Shown here: piece after piece, positions 16,242-25,122 of the stretch
How the letters are laid out: each line of letters opens with the position of its first letter
How positions within the stretch are numbered: position 1 is the first letter of the stretch
NCBI GenBank assembly: GCA_017415485.1
Contig: JAFQGP010000010.1
Span: 1-47,069 of the forward strand
DNA length: 47,069 nucleotides
Direction of reading: 5' to 3'
Source: Clostridia bacterium
GTDB taxonomy: Bacteria; Bacillota; Clostridia; Oscillospirales; CAG-272
Translations under genes and position numbers: made by a program
Notes under the pieces: generated by a model
Seen by the model: only the letters and a program-made list of their open reading frames with translations
What the model was told of the DNA's origin: nothing
Database searches by the model: none

Positions 16242-18671
16242 TTACTTCTTGACCACGGGATTGATATGCCAGATATTCTCTGCGTAATCTCTTACCGCGC
16301 GGTCTGCGGCGAAGAAGCCGCCCTTTGCTATATTGATGAGTGAACGGCGAGTCCAATCCTCGCGGTTCAGGTAGTCACGGTACATCTGCTCGTGCGACAG
16401 ACGGTAGGAATCAAAGTCTGCAAGGCACATATAGGGGTCTGCAACTCCGTGACCTGCAAGCAGGTAGGATGCGATATCAGCGAAGGATTCGCCCGCAAAG
16501 CCTGCGTTCAGGCGGTCAACGATGCGGCGGAGCTTATCGTTTCTTGCATAGAAGAGAGCCGAATTGTAGCCCGCGAGCCAAAGGTCGTCGACCTCGCTTG
16601 CTGTCAGACCGAAGATATAGATATTCTCATTGCCGACAGCGGCAGCCATTTCAACGTTCGCGCCATCGAGGGTACCAATGGTAAGCGCGCCGTTAAGCAT
16701 AAGCTTCATACAGCCCGTACCGCTCGCCTCTTTACCTGCAAGCGAGATCTGCTGGCTGATCTCGGCGGCGGGAATAAGGCATTCTGCCGCGCTTACGTTA
16801 TAGTCCTCAAGGAAGAGAACGCGGAGCTTCTGATTGACTCGGGGATCGCGCTCGATCTCCTCACCGAGCTTGCAGATGAGCTGGATGATTCGCTTTGCCA
16901 TCTGATAACCGGGAGCAGCCTTTGCACCGAAGATATAGGTTCTCGGATAGAAATCTGCATTGGGGTTATCGCAGATATCGAGATAGTTGCCGATGATGTT
17001 GAGCACGTTGAGAAGCTGACGCTTATATTCGTGCAGACGCTTGATCTGAACGTCGAATACGGAATGAGTATCGAGCGCCTTGCCTGTGCGATTCTCCACG
17101 AATTTCGAGAACGCGATCTTGTTTTCGTGCTTGATGCCGCGAAGTCTGTCAAGAACGGCTGTGTCGTTCTCGTACTTCATAAGGTTAGCAAGCTCAACGG
17201 GATTCTTGCGGTAGCCCGTGCCGATGGTCTCGTCAAGGAGAGATGCGAGTCCGGGAGAGGAATAGCACATCCAACGGCGATGCGCGATACCATTTGTTAC
17301 GTTGGTAAAGCGCTCGGGGTACATCTGATAGAAATCCTTGAAAATTGTATCAACAAGGATCTGCGAATGGAGCTTCGATACACCGTTGATATGATGCGAG
17401 CCTACAACCGCAAGATTTGCCATTCTGACAGATCCGTTGCAAAGGATGCTCATATTTGTGATCTTCTGCCAGTTACCGGGGAAACGATCCCAAGCGGCGC
17501 GGCAGAAACGCTCGTTGATCTCCTTGATGATCATGTGGATACGGGGCAGGCGGAAGCTGAAGAGGCTCTCGTTCCAAGTTTCAAGCGCCTCGGGCATTAC
17601 CGTGTGGTTGGTATAGGACATAGTGCGTGTGGTGATATCCCAAGCCTGCTCCCAGGAGAAGCAATAATCGTCGATGAGTATTCTCATAAGTTCGGGCACA
17701 CAGAGCGCGGGATGGGTATCGTTGATGTGGATGGCAACCTTATCGGCGAGATTATCGAGTCTGCCGTAAACTGCCATATGATCGCGGATAATGCTCTGAA
17801 TAGACGCCGAGCAGAGGAAATACTGCTGTGTCAGACGGAGGAGCTTGCCCTCGGTGTGGTTATCCGAAGGATAGAGAACCTTCGAAATGATCTCCGCGGA
17901 GCTCGACTCCTCGACCGCGCGTGTATACTGTCCCTGCGTGAAGAGTCCCATATTGAAGGTGCGAACGTCGCGAGCCTTCCAAAGACGCAGACGGTTGACA
18001 GCTTCGCTGTCGCCGCCCGAGATCATCATATCGTAAGGAACCGCTTCAACGTCCTCGGTGTTCTCATAAATGATCTCAAGCTTGTTCTCTCTCCATTCCT
18101 CACGGATCTTACCGCCAAGACGGACGGTGAAGACACGGTCGGTTCTCGGAACGAGCCAAACCTCGCCGCCGGGGAGCCAATCGTCGGGGAGCTCGATCTG
18201 AAGACCGTCGATGATCTTCTGCTTGAAAAGACCGTATTCATAGCAGATCGAGAAACCGCTTGCGGGGTAATCGAGCGAGGTCAACGAGTCCATAAAGCAC
18301 GCCGCGAGTCTGCCGAGACCACCGTTGCCGAGACCTGCATCGGGCTCACACTCATAGAGATCGTCAAGGGCGAAGCCCATATCGGTCAGAGCCTTTTTGT
18401 ATTCGTCCGAAAGACCGAGGTTGCAGAGATTTGTCTTGAGAGATCTGCCAAGCAGAAACTCCATGCACATATAATATACGCGCTTACCGCCCTGTTTGTT
18501 TGTTCTTGCCTTAAATTCGGAACGCTTTTCGGCAAGGATGTCCTTGACCGTCCACGCGACCGCTTTATACATCTGTTCCCTCGAAGCATCGGCGGCGGTG
18601 GTGCCGAAGAGTCGGGATAATTTTTGTTCGATATTTGCTTTGACTTCCTGTGTGCTGGGGTTAAAATTCAC
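16242..18671 (-). CDS. glgP: Glycogen/maltodextrin phosphorylase (GlgP, GT35)
   Basis: PLP-dependent phosphorylase releasing glucose-1-phosphate from alpha-1,4-glucan ends. The protein of about 809 residues has the family length. Signatures: GNGGLGRLAACFMDSLTSL near the N-terminus, the glucan region INDTHPALCVPELMR, and the C-terminal block GTGCMKLMLNGALTIGTLDG, whose Lys holds PLP. I place the start at GTG 18671 because GGAGG lies 8 bp upstream; an upstream in-frame GTG at 18707 overlaps the glgA stop and has no ribosome site. It is the fifth gene of the operon, combining synthesis and breakdown enzymes in one transcript. Confidence 0.93.
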   Translation of the reverse strand: MNFNPSTQEVKANIEQKLSRLFGTTAADASREQMYKAVAWTVKDILAEKRSEFKARTNKQGGKRVYYMCMEFLLGRSLKTNLCNLGLSDEYKKALTDMGFALDDLYECEPDAGLGNGGLGRLAACFMDSLTSLDYPASGFSICYEYGLFKQKIIDGLQIELPDDWLPGGEVWLVPRTDRVFTVRLGGKIREEWRENKLEIIYENTEDVEAVPYDMMISGGDSEAVNRLRLWKARDVRTFNMGLFTQGQYTRAVEESSSAEIISKVLYPSDNHTEGKLLRLTQQYFLCSASIQSIIRDHMAVYGRLDNLADKVAIHINDTHPALCVPELMRILIDDYCFSWEQAWDITTRTMSYTNHTVMPEALETWNESLFSFRLPRIHMIIKEINERFCRAAWDRFPGNWQKITNMSILCNGSVRMANLAVVGSHHINGVSKLHSQILVDTIFKDFYQMYPERFTNVTNGIAHRRWMCYSSPGLASLLDETIGTGYRKNPVELANLMKYENDTAVLDRLRGIKHENKIAFSKFVENRTGKALDTHSVFDVQIKRLHEYKRQLLNVLNIIGNYLDICDNPNADFYPRTYIFGAKAAPGYQMAKRIIQLICKLGEEIERDPRVNQKLRVLFLEDYNVSAAECLIPAAEISQQISLAGKEASGTGCMKLMLNGALTIGTLDGANVEMAAAVGNENIYIFGLTASEVDDLWLAGYNSALFYARNDKLRRIVDRLNAGFAGESFADIASYLLAGHGVADPYMCLADFDSYRLSHEQMYRDYLNREDWTRRSLINIAKGGFFAADRAVRDYAENIWHINPVVKK

Positions 18672-18703
18672 TTCTACTTCCTCCGGTAATGCTCTCCTAT
18701 ATA

Positions 18704-20143
18704 TCACAGCAGATCATTGTAAAGTGCAATATACTTATCTGCGGATGCCGCCCAGGAGAAATCTACTGTCATAATTTTTTCAACAAAAGCTTTGCGTTTT
18801 TCGCCATTCTTCCAAAGCGCAACGGCGGCAAGTGTGCGCTCGTAAAGCTCACTCGCGGTGTAACCCGCAAAGGTAAAGCCGTTTCCGTGCATTTCGCCTT
18901 CCTTATCCTCCCAATAGGGCAGGATGGAATCGGCAAGTCCTCCCGTTTCACGGACAACGGGAATTGCGCCGTAGCGCGAAGCGATCATCTGCGAAAGTCC
19001 GCAGGGCTCGCTCTTTGAGGGCATCATAAAGATGTCGGCAGCGGCATAAATACGCTTTGAGAGGTCGCGGTCATAGGTGATGAGAGCGCGAACCTTTTCG
19101 GGGTACTCTGCTTCAAGCTGCTTGAAAAACTCCTCGTACTTTGCCTCGCCCTTACCGAGAACAACAAGCTGTGCTCCGCTTTCGTCAAGGATACCGCGCA
19201 TAGCCTCGGCTACGATATCAAGTCCCTTGTGGGACGCAAGACGGGTGATGAGCGCGATGACGGGTGTTCCCTTCTCATCCGCAAGATTGAGGTCCGCGCG
19301 GAGTGCGGTGCGGCAAGCATCCTTACCGCCGCGGCGCTTGGGGCTGTAATGCTTTGCGATAACGGGATCGGTCCAGGGGTTATAGTAGGAGTAATCAATA
19401 CCGTTGAGAATACCCGAAACTTTTCCGGCATTCGCGCGGAGAATGTGGTAAAGTCCGTGCGAATACTCGGGGGACATAATTTCATCGGCATATCTCGGGC
19501 TGACGGTGGTTACAGCCTCGGCACACTCGATCGCGCCCTTCATCAGGTTGATGCAACCGTCATACTCAACAACGTCGCGGTCTTCATTCGAAAGCGCGAA
19601 AACGTCGCCGAGAATATAGAAATCATACTTGCCCTGATACTCGATATTGTGGATGGTGAATACGCGGCGGATGCCTGCGTATCTTTCATCCTGCGAATAC
19701 TTCTGACGAAGATAGATGACCGAGAGTGCAGCCTGCCAGTCGTGAGCGTGCAGAATATCGGGGAAAAATCCGATATGGGGCAGCATCTCGAGAACTGCGG
19801 TGCAGAAATATGCATATCTTTCGCCATCGTCGAACTGACCGTAAAGCCCCTCGCGGGCGAAATAATATTCATTGTCAATAAAGTAATAGGTTACTTTATC
19901 CTTCACGAGGCTGTAAACGCCGCAATACTGCTGACGCCACGCGAGATACGCGGAAAACTCAGCCTCTTTTTTCATTTCGGCGCGATATTTCTCGCCGACG
20001 GCGGAATAAAGGGGCATAACGACTCTGACGTCGATTCCCTTTGCGGCAAGAGCCGTGGGAAGCGAGCCGAGAACGTCGCCAAGTCCACCTGTAGCCGCAA
20101 AAGGCATAACCTCAGCGCCTACGAAAAGAATACTTTTTTTCAT
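18704..20143 (-). CDS. glgA: Glycogen synthase (GlgA, GT5)
   Basis: Transfers glucose from ADP-glucose to growing alpha-1,4-glucan. From ATG 20143 the product is 479 residues, normal for GlgA, starting MKKSILFVGAEVMPFAATGG. The ADP-glucose loop reads ATGGLGDV (17-24), with Ala-Thr in place of the Lys-Thr of enterobacterial GlgA. Further motifs: HAHDW, HNIEYQG, GILNGIDYSYYNP, and near the end MMPSKSEPCGLSQM with the conserved Glu. GGAG sits 6 bp before this ATG; a longer reading frame begins within the glgD stop region and would translate the intergenic hairpins, so it was not used. Separated from glgD by 130 bp. Confidence 0.93.
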   Translation of the reverse strand: MKKSILFVGAEVMPFAATGGLGDVLGSLPTALAAKGIDVRVVMPLYSAVGEKYRAEMKKEAEFSAYLAWRQQYCGVYSLVKDKVTYYFIDNEYYFAREGLYGQFDDGERYAYFCTAVLEMLPHIGFFPDILHAHDWQAALSVIYLRQKYSQDERYAGIRRVFTIHNIEYQGKYDFYILGDVFALSNEDRDVVEYDGCINLMKGAIECAEAVTTVSPRYADEIMSPEYSHGLYHILRANAGKVSGILNGIDYSYYNPWTDPVIAKHYSPKRRGGKDACRTALRADLNLADEKGTPVIALITRLASHKGLDIVAEAMRGILDESGAQLVVLGKGEAKYEEFFKQLEAEYPEKVRALITYDRDLSKRIYAAADIFMMPSKSEPCGLSQMIASRYGAIPVVRETGGLADSILPYWEDKEGEMHGNGFTFAGYTASELYERTLAAVALWKNGEKRKAFVEKIMTVDFSWAASADKYIALYNDLL

Positions 20144-20169
20144 TTTATTCTCCAAATTTTTAATATTGA

Positions 20170-20272
20170 GAATCGACGGCGCTTGCGCAAAAATGGGTTG
20201 GGTCCCATTTTTAGTCGATTCGTGGCGCGAATAACCAAAACTATTGGTTAATACTGTTGAAGTATTCGCGCC
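20170..20272 (-). promoter_or_regulatory. Two stacked hairpins between glgD and glgA
   Basis: Directly after the glgD stop, 20224-20233 pairs with 20263-20272 (10 bp) and encloses a second stem, 20232-20238 with 20244-20250. A second structure follows: 20170-20177 with 20214-20221 enclosing 20189-20197 with 20204-20212. Neither is followed by a T run on the minus strand, so simple termination is unlikely; mRNA processing or stability control between glgD and glgA is possible. This is the only sizeable gap in the glg operon. Confidence 0.55.
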
Positions 20273-20273
20273 G

Positions 20274-21407
20274 TTATACCATAACACCCTTGCCGATGTA
20301 GAAGGGCATCGACTCGTGTCCCGAAAGATTGCGTCCGTCGCGGATGACGGTGTTCTTATCGGTGATAACGCAGTTGAGGTTTACGTTCTCGCCAACGTAG
20401 GTGTCCTGAAGAAGGATCGAGTTGCGGACGACTGTTCCCTTTCCGACCTTAACGCCTCTGAATACCACGCAATTTTCAACCTCGCCCTCGATCACGCAGC
20501 CGTCTGCAACGATCGAATTCGAGACCTTTGCACCCTCGCTGTAAGAGGTGGGTGCCGAGTTACGAACCTTTGTAAACACGGGTCTTTCTGCGATCTCAAA
20601 GAGCTCTTCTCTTACCTCGGAATCAAGAAGCTTCATGGAAGTCTCGAAGTAGCCGGGGAGATTGTTTATGAGCGAATAGAAGCCGTCGAAGCGGTATGCG
20701 CGGAAATCAGCCTTGCCGACGTTCTTTGCGATGATATCGCGGAAGAAGCTTGTATAGCCGTGAGCAGCCGCGTCGTTGAGAACGGTGATAAGATAACGGC
20801 GGGTGATGACCATAATATTGGTGCTGACGTTGAACGCACCCTTGATATCCGAGCTGTATTCAGCCGCGTCGATGATCTTGTCGTTTTCGTCGAGGACGAG
20901 AACGGAATGGCGCTCTGCGTTATAGTTGCCACCCGAAACTCTCTTGGTGACAACGGTAATATCCGCGCCTGTCTCCTCGTGGCGCGCAAGGACCTTCGAG
21001 AGATCGATATTGCAGATAGTGTCGCAGTCGGAAAGCACGAGAACGTCCTCGGTGCATCTCGAAATGAAGTTGGTAACGCCGAGAAGCGCCTCAAGACGGG
21101 TGTTATAGAGCGAATTTGTCGCCTTTGCATCATACGCGGTGATGAAAGGAGGAAGGATCTTGATACCACCCGAGCGGCGAGCCAGATCCCAGTCCTTGCC
21201 CGTTCCGATATGGTCGAGGAGCGACTGATAGTTATAGTGAGTGATGATTCCGACCTTCGAAATCCCCGAATTTACCATATTGGAAAGAGGGAAATCGATC
21301 AGTCTGTATCTGCCGCCGAATGGCACGCTCGCCATTGTGCGCAGACGGGTAAGCTCGGGCAAACATTCATCGTGTATGTTCGAAAAAATAAGTCCTGCTG
21401 CTGTCAT
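20274..21407 (-). CDS. glgD: Glucose-1-phosphate adenylyltransferase subunit GlgD
   Basis: GlgD is the non-catalytic or modulating partner of GlgC in Bacillota ADP-glucose pyrophosphorylases. 377 residues: N-terminal nucleotidyltransferase domain (FGGRYRLIDFPLSNMVNSGI at about 30-49) and C-terminal left-handed beta-helix with repeated hexapeptides (VADGCVIEGEVENCVVFRGV). The nucleotide loop that reads GGQGSRL in GlgC is replaced by SNIHDECLPELTR, as expected for GlgD. AGGAGG precedes the ATG, 20 bp after glgC. Sits in the order glgB-glgC-glgD-glgA-glgP common in Clostridia. Confidence 0.93.
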   Translation of the reverse strand: MTAAGLIFSNIHDECLPELTRLRTMASVPFGGRYRLIDFPLSNMVNSGISKVGIITHYNYQSLLDHIGTGKDWDLARRSGGIKILPPFITAYDAKATNSLYNTRLEALLGVTNFISRCTEDVLVLSDCDTICNIDLSKVLARHEETGADITVVTKRVSGGNYNAERHSVLVLDENDKIIDAAEYSSDIKGAFNVSTNIMVITRRYLITVLNDAAAHGYTSFFRDIIAKNVGKADFRAYRFDGFYSLINNLPGYFETSMKLLDSEVREELFEIAERPVFTKVRNSAPTSYSEGAKVSNSIVADGCVIEGEVENCVVFRGVKVGKGTVVRNSILLQDTYVGENVNLNCVITDKNTVIRDGRNLSGHESMPFYIGKGVMV

Positions 21408-21427
21408 AATTAATTCCTCCTATTCAA

Positions 21428-22606
21428 TTATTCGGGATTGACCATAGCGCCGGGCTCGATCACCGAGCCGTTTTCTACGGTTATATCGGCGCCGATAACG
21501 GCGATCTCGCCGCCCTTGGGTCCGCCGATCTTGGCACCCTTGCCGATCTGAACGCGTGCATCGATGATGGAATATTCAACGGTTGCGCCCTCGCCGATGG
21601 TCACGTCTTCCATAATTACCGAGTCGATGACCGTCGCTCCCTCACAAACGGTTACGCCGGGGCCGAGAACCGAGCCGCGGACTGTGCCGTAGATCTTGCA
21701 GCCCTCGGTGATGCTCGAATTGTCAACAACGCCCTTTTCGCCGACATACTGAGGTGCACGAGCGAAATGACGAGCATAGATGCGCCACTTTTCATCGTTG
21801 AGCTTGAGCACAGGGTCGCCGCCGAGCATATCCATATTCGCTTCCCAAAGAGAAGAAATGGTTCCGACGTCCTTCCAATAGCCCTCGAAGGAATAGGCAT
21901 ACATCTTCTCGCCTGCGGCAAGCATACTCGGAATGATGTTCTTACCGAAGTCATTGCTCGAGTTCTCGTCCGCCTCGTCGGCGATAAGATACTCGGCGAG
22001 TTTCTTCTTGTTGAAGATATAGATACCCATCGAAGCGCGGGTGGAGTCGGGATTCTTCGGCTTTTCCGAGAACTTCCAGATCTTGCCGTCCTCGTATGCG
22101 CTCATAATGCCGAATCGGCTTGCTTCCTCAAGAGGCACGTCGATGCAGGCGATGGTGCAGTCCGCGCCGCGTCTCTTGTGGAACGCGAGCATTGCGGCAT
22201 AGTCCATCTTGTAGATATGGTCGCCCGAGAGAATGAGAACGTAATCGGGATCATACTGATCGATGAACTGCAGATTCTGGTAAATAGCATTTGCGGTGCC
22301 CTTATACCAGTCCGCCTTTTCCTTGCCCTGATAGGGAGGCAGGATCTTTACGCCTCCGTAGGTACGGTCAAGGTCCCAGGGCAGACCGTTGCCGATGTAA
22401 TCGTTGAGAAGAAGGGGTTGATACTGCGTAAGCACACCGACGGTATCAATACCCGAGTTTACGCAGTTTGAAAGGGTAAAATCGATGATGCGGTACTTTC
22501 CACCGAAGGAAACCGCGGGTTTTGCAAGGCGGGTGGTGAGCGCGTAAAGACGGCTACCCTGTCCGCCCGCAAGGAGCATGGCTACACATTCTTTTTTCTT
22601 GAACAT
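21428..22606 (-). CDS. glgC: Glucose-1-phosphate adenylyltransferase (GlgC)
   Basis: Makes ADP-glucose from glucose-1-phosphate and ATP, the committed step of glycogen synthesis. 392 residues. Motifs: AGGQGSRL (nucleotide loop, about 13-20), [39 protein letters not shown] (metal Asp) and a C-terminal beta-helix with [14 protein letters not shown]-type repeats. The start lies inside the end of glgB (25-bp overlap in another frame), with GGAGG 10 bp upstream. Allosteric properties with GlgD cannot be predicted. Confidence 0.95.
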   Translation of the reverse strand: MFKKKECVAMLLAGGQGSRLYALTTRLAKPAVSFGGKYRIIDFTLSNCVNSGIDTVGVLTQYQPLLLNDYIGNGLPWDLDRTYGGVKILPPYQGKEKADWYKGTANAIYQNLQFIDQYDPDYVLILSGDHIYKMDYAAMLAFHKRRGADCTIACIDVPLEEASRFGIMSAYEDGKIWKFSEKPKNPDSTRASMGIYIFNKKKLAEYLIADEADENSSNDFGKNIIPSMLAAGEKMYAYSFEGYWKDVGTISSLWEANMDMLGGDPVLKLNDEKWRIYARHFARAPQYVGEKGVVDNSSITEGCKIYGTVRGSVLGPGVTVCEGATVIDSVIMEDVTIGEGATVEYSIIDARVQIGKGAKIGGPKGGEIAVIGADITVENGSVIEPGAMVNPE

Positions 22607-24537
22607 TGCTTTTTGTTCCTCCCTTTGGGATTTATATTAGCGACTTCGCAAGTCGAATTGGGTACTTCGCGTTTGATCTCTTTTTCGAGTTTAAAAATAT
22701 GAGCTGCGTGGGGTGCGATCCTGATCGAAAGCGACTCTTCCCTGCCGTGCATCGGCATCTCTTCGCTTCTCAGAACGCCTTCGTGAACGACTCCACCGCC
22801 TCCGTATTCGAGTCTGTCGGAGGAAAATACCTCGCGCCATTCGCCGGGGACGGGTACTCCGATACGGTATTCGGGGAAATAAACGGGGCTGAAATTGATG
22901 ACTGCAAGCAGTCTTCCTTTTCCGTCCGATCGGCAAAGAACTATGATATTCTGATCTGCATTATCGGCATCGATCCACTCAAAGCCGTCCCAGCCGAGAT
23001 CACGCTTCCAAAGCTCGGGTGAAGCGAGATAAAGGTGATTGAGATCGGAGGTGAAACGCTGAAACTTTGCGTGCATCTCATAATCAAGCATAAACCATTC
23101 AAGGCTCTCCTCATAAGCCCACTCACGGAAGGGGGCATATTCGGTGCCCATAAAGAGCAGTTTTTTGCCCGGATGCATCATCATCCAGCAAAGGCCTCCG
23201 CGCGCGCCCGCGAACTTGTTCCAATAGTCGCCGGGGTGGCGGTCGAGATAGGATTTTTTGCCGTGAACGACCTCGTCGTGTGAGATCGGGAGCATATACT
23301 TCTCGCCGAAGGAATAAAGGAGCGAGAAGGTGAGCTTATCGTGGTGATACTTACGAAAGATGGGCTCTGTCTCGGCATAGGAAAGGTTGTCATTCATCCA
23401 ACCCATATTCCACTTGTAGGTGAAACCGAGAGCATTCTCTCCCTCGCCCGTGATATCGATCTGCGCCGCCGACTCCTCCGCTATCATCATAAGCGCGGGA
23501 TAAGCGCCAGCAAGATGCGCGTTCAGCTTCTTGAAAAACGCGATCGCTTCAAGACAGCGGTTATCGCCGTAGACGTTCGGGATCCACTCGTCAGGGCGTC
23601 TGTCATAATCAAGATAGAGCATAGAGGCAACCGCATCGACGCGCAAGCCGTCAACGTGGAAGACCTCTGCCCAATAGGTCGCATTGGAAACAAGGAAGGA
23701 TTGCACCTCGGGGCGACCGACGTCAAAGCGTCTTGTTCCCCAGCCTGCGTGCTCGATGCGATCGTATCCCTGATACTCATAAAGAGGTTGTCCGTCAAAT
23801 TCGTAAAGCCCGTGCGCATCCTTCGGGAAATGTGCGGGGACCCAGTCGAGAATTATACCAATGCCGGCTTGATGCGCGGCATCAACAAATGCACAGAATT
23901 CCCCCGGCGTGCCGTAGCGCGATGTGGGGGCATAATAGCCCGTTACCTGATATCCCCATGAGCCGTCAAAGGGATGCTCCGCTATCGGCATAAGCTCAAT
24001 GTGAGTATATCCCATCTGCTTTGCGTAGGGTATCAGCTCGTCCGCAAGCTCTGCATATGAACAGTAGGAATTATCATCGTGGCGCTTCCAAGAGCCGAGA
24101 TGGACCTCGTAGACGTTTATAGGCCTGTCATATTTTCTGGCATGAGGACGGAAGGACATCCAACCGCTGTCATTCCATTCATATGCAAAGGCGCTGTGAT
24201 CTATGACCGATGCGGTCTCGGGCGGGCATTCGGCATACGGAGCGTAAGGGTCCGCTTTCATCAGCTCCCTTCCGTCAGATGTGCGAATGCGGAATTTATA
24301 CCGCATACCGCGGGGAAATACATCGGTAAATACCTCCCATATACCGCCTTCGGTGATGCGTGACATCGGAATACCCGCACCCCAACAGTCAAAATCTCCG
24401 CAAAGGAAGACCTCGGCGGCGTTTGGAGCCCATACGCGGAATGACATCCGATCGCCCTCTGTATGCGGGCCGAAATATTCATAAGCCTTGTAATTCGTTC
24501 CCTGATGGAAAAAATAAGCCGCAAGCTCGCCCGCCAT
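22582..24537 (-). CDS. glgB: 1,4-alpha-glucan branching enzyme (GlgB, GH13)
   Basis: Creates alpha-1,6 branches in glycogen. 651 residues: N-terminal CBM48 domain (about 25-115, [17 protein letters not shown]), then the GH13 barrel with [10 protein letters not shown] (231-240), [15 protein letters not shown] with nucleophile Asp301, MIAEES with the acid/base Glu at about 354, and SHDEVVHGK with Asp421. It is the first gene of the glycogen operon, behind a consensus promoter. After KLEKEIK the last roughly 30 residues are low in family character and rich in K, N and R; this tail is encoded across a 15-bp palindrome (22641-22655) of the kind seen in the intergenic arrays, and overlaps glgC. Confidence 0.94.
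   Translation of the reverse strand: MAGELAAYFFHQGTNYKAYEYFGPHTEGDRMSFRVWAPNAAEVFLCGDFDCWGAGIPMSRITEGGIWEVFTDVFPRGMRYKFRIRTSDGRELMKADPYAPYAECPPETASVIDHSAFAYEWNDSGWMSFRPHARKYDRPINVYEVHLGSWKRHDDNSYCSYAELADELIPYAKQMGYTHIELMPIAEHPFDGSWGYQVTGYYAPTSRYGTPGEFCAFVDAAHQAGIGIILDWVPAHFPKDAHGLYEFDGQPLYEYQGYDRIEHAGWGTRRFDVGRPEVQSFLVSNATYWAEVFHVDGLRVDAVASMLYLDYDRRPDEWIPNVYGDNRCLEAIAFFKKLNAHLAGAYPALMMIAEESAAQIDITGEGENALGFTYKWNMGWMNDNLSYAETEPIFRKYHHDKLTFSLLYSFGEKYMLPISHDEVVHGKKSYLDRHPGDYWNKFAGARGGLCWMMMHPGKKLLFMGTEYAPFREWAYEESLEWFMLDYEMHAKFQRFTSDLNHLYLASPELWKRDLGWDGFEWIDADNADQNIIVLCRSDGKGRLLAVINFSPVYFPEYRIGVPVPGEWREVFSSDRLEYGGGGVVHEGVLRSEEMPMHGREESLSIRIAPHAAHIFKLEKEIKREVPNSTCEVANINPKGRNKKQCSRKKNV
22641..22655. 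repeat. Single palindrome unit inside the 3' end of glgB
   Basis: cgacttcgcaagtcg has 6-bp arms and a 3-nt loop, the same shape as the units of the arrays at 78-202 and 12966-13093. It lies in the sequence that encodes the last residues of GlgB, which look like an added tail. Confidence 0.5.
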
Positions 24538-24595
24538 AATACTTCCCCTTCCGTTTTTTCGTCCATATTTTGTAATATTTATTATGTATAATAAT

Positions 24596-24625
24596 ATTAT
24601 ACTACATCATACACTGCAAAGTCAA
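24596..24625 (-). promoter_or_regulatory. Promoter of the glycogen operon
   Basis: On the minus strand TTGACT (24625-24620) and a perfect TATAAT (24601-24596) are 18 bp apart, about 60 bp upstream of the glgB ATG. No operator is evident in the AT-rich leader. Confidence 0.75.
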
Positions 24626-24680
24626 CCCTCTTGAATTTATTATATTATAAAAATCCACAAATTATTCCGAATTTTACACC

Positions 24681-24713
24681 AAAAAACGCCGTCCCGAATT
24701 TGGAACGGCGTTT
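24681..24713 (-). terminator. Terminator after the CBS gene
   Basis: Stem 24684-24695 with 24702-24713 (12 positions, one G-U), 6-nt loop, followed on the minus strand by a T run. It closes the ABC/CBS transcript and separates it from the glycogen promoter. Confidence 0.85.
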
Positions 24714-24722
24714 GATCTTTTT

Positions 24723-25121
24723 TTATTGTTTATTTTTGTAAAAAGCAAGAAGCTTTTGTCTTGTAACGATGCCGATGAAGGCACCGCTGTCGTCGGTGAC
24801 GGGGAGGAAGTTGCGCGACATAAGCTGATCAACGATCTCGCTTGCCTGTGCAGTGATCTTCAGCGGCGGATTACGGTCGGGCTTGAGTATATCGACAATA
24901 CGAAGCTCCTCACAGTCCTCTATGCTCGCGCCGCCGATGTCAACGATATGCCAAAGGAAATCGCCCTCGCTGAGCGTACCGACGTATCTTCCCTGCTTAT
25001 CTAGCACGGGGATAGCGGTGTAGCCGTGATAGCGCATCTTTTCAAGTCCTTGGCGGAAGGTATCGTCGGTCTCAAGAAATGCAGTCTGACTTTTGGGAGT
25101 CAGGAAGAAAGCCACGTTCAT
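24723..25121 (-). CDS. CBS-domain pair protein
   Basis: 132 residues made almost entirely of two CBS motifs (about 14-60 and 72-128), a module that senses adenine nucleotides or similar ligands. MRYHGYTAIPVLDKQGRYVGTLSEGD is interrupted here to its core: AIPVLD, then GRYVGTLSEGD; the second half has LPVTDDSGAFIGIVTRQKLL. No enzyme or channel domain is attached. Its ATG follows the DUF4340 stop by 1 bp, so it is translated with the ABC exporter genes and may report energy state to them; that is inference from position. Confidence 0.88.
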   Translation of the reverse strand: MNVAFFLTPKSQTAFLETDDTFRQGLEKMRYHGYTAIPVLDKQGRYVGTLSEGDFLWHIVDIGGASIEDCEELRIVDILKPDRNPPLKITAQASEIVDQLMSRNFLPVTDDSGAFIGIVTRQKLLAFYKNKQ

Positions 25122-25122
25122 A

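Noticed and set aside
15075-16343. 422-codon plus-strand frame opposite GH13
   Set aside because: Antisense to an enzyme with all catalytic residues; the frame has no recognisable domain.
16392-18620. 742-codon plus-strand frame opposite glgP
   Set aside because: Antisense shadow of a clear phosphorylase gene; no ribosome site and no family features.
18671-18707. GTG at 18707 as glgP start
   Set aside because: It overlaps the glgA stop and has no ribosome site, while GTG 18671 has GGAGG 8 bp upstream and fits family length.
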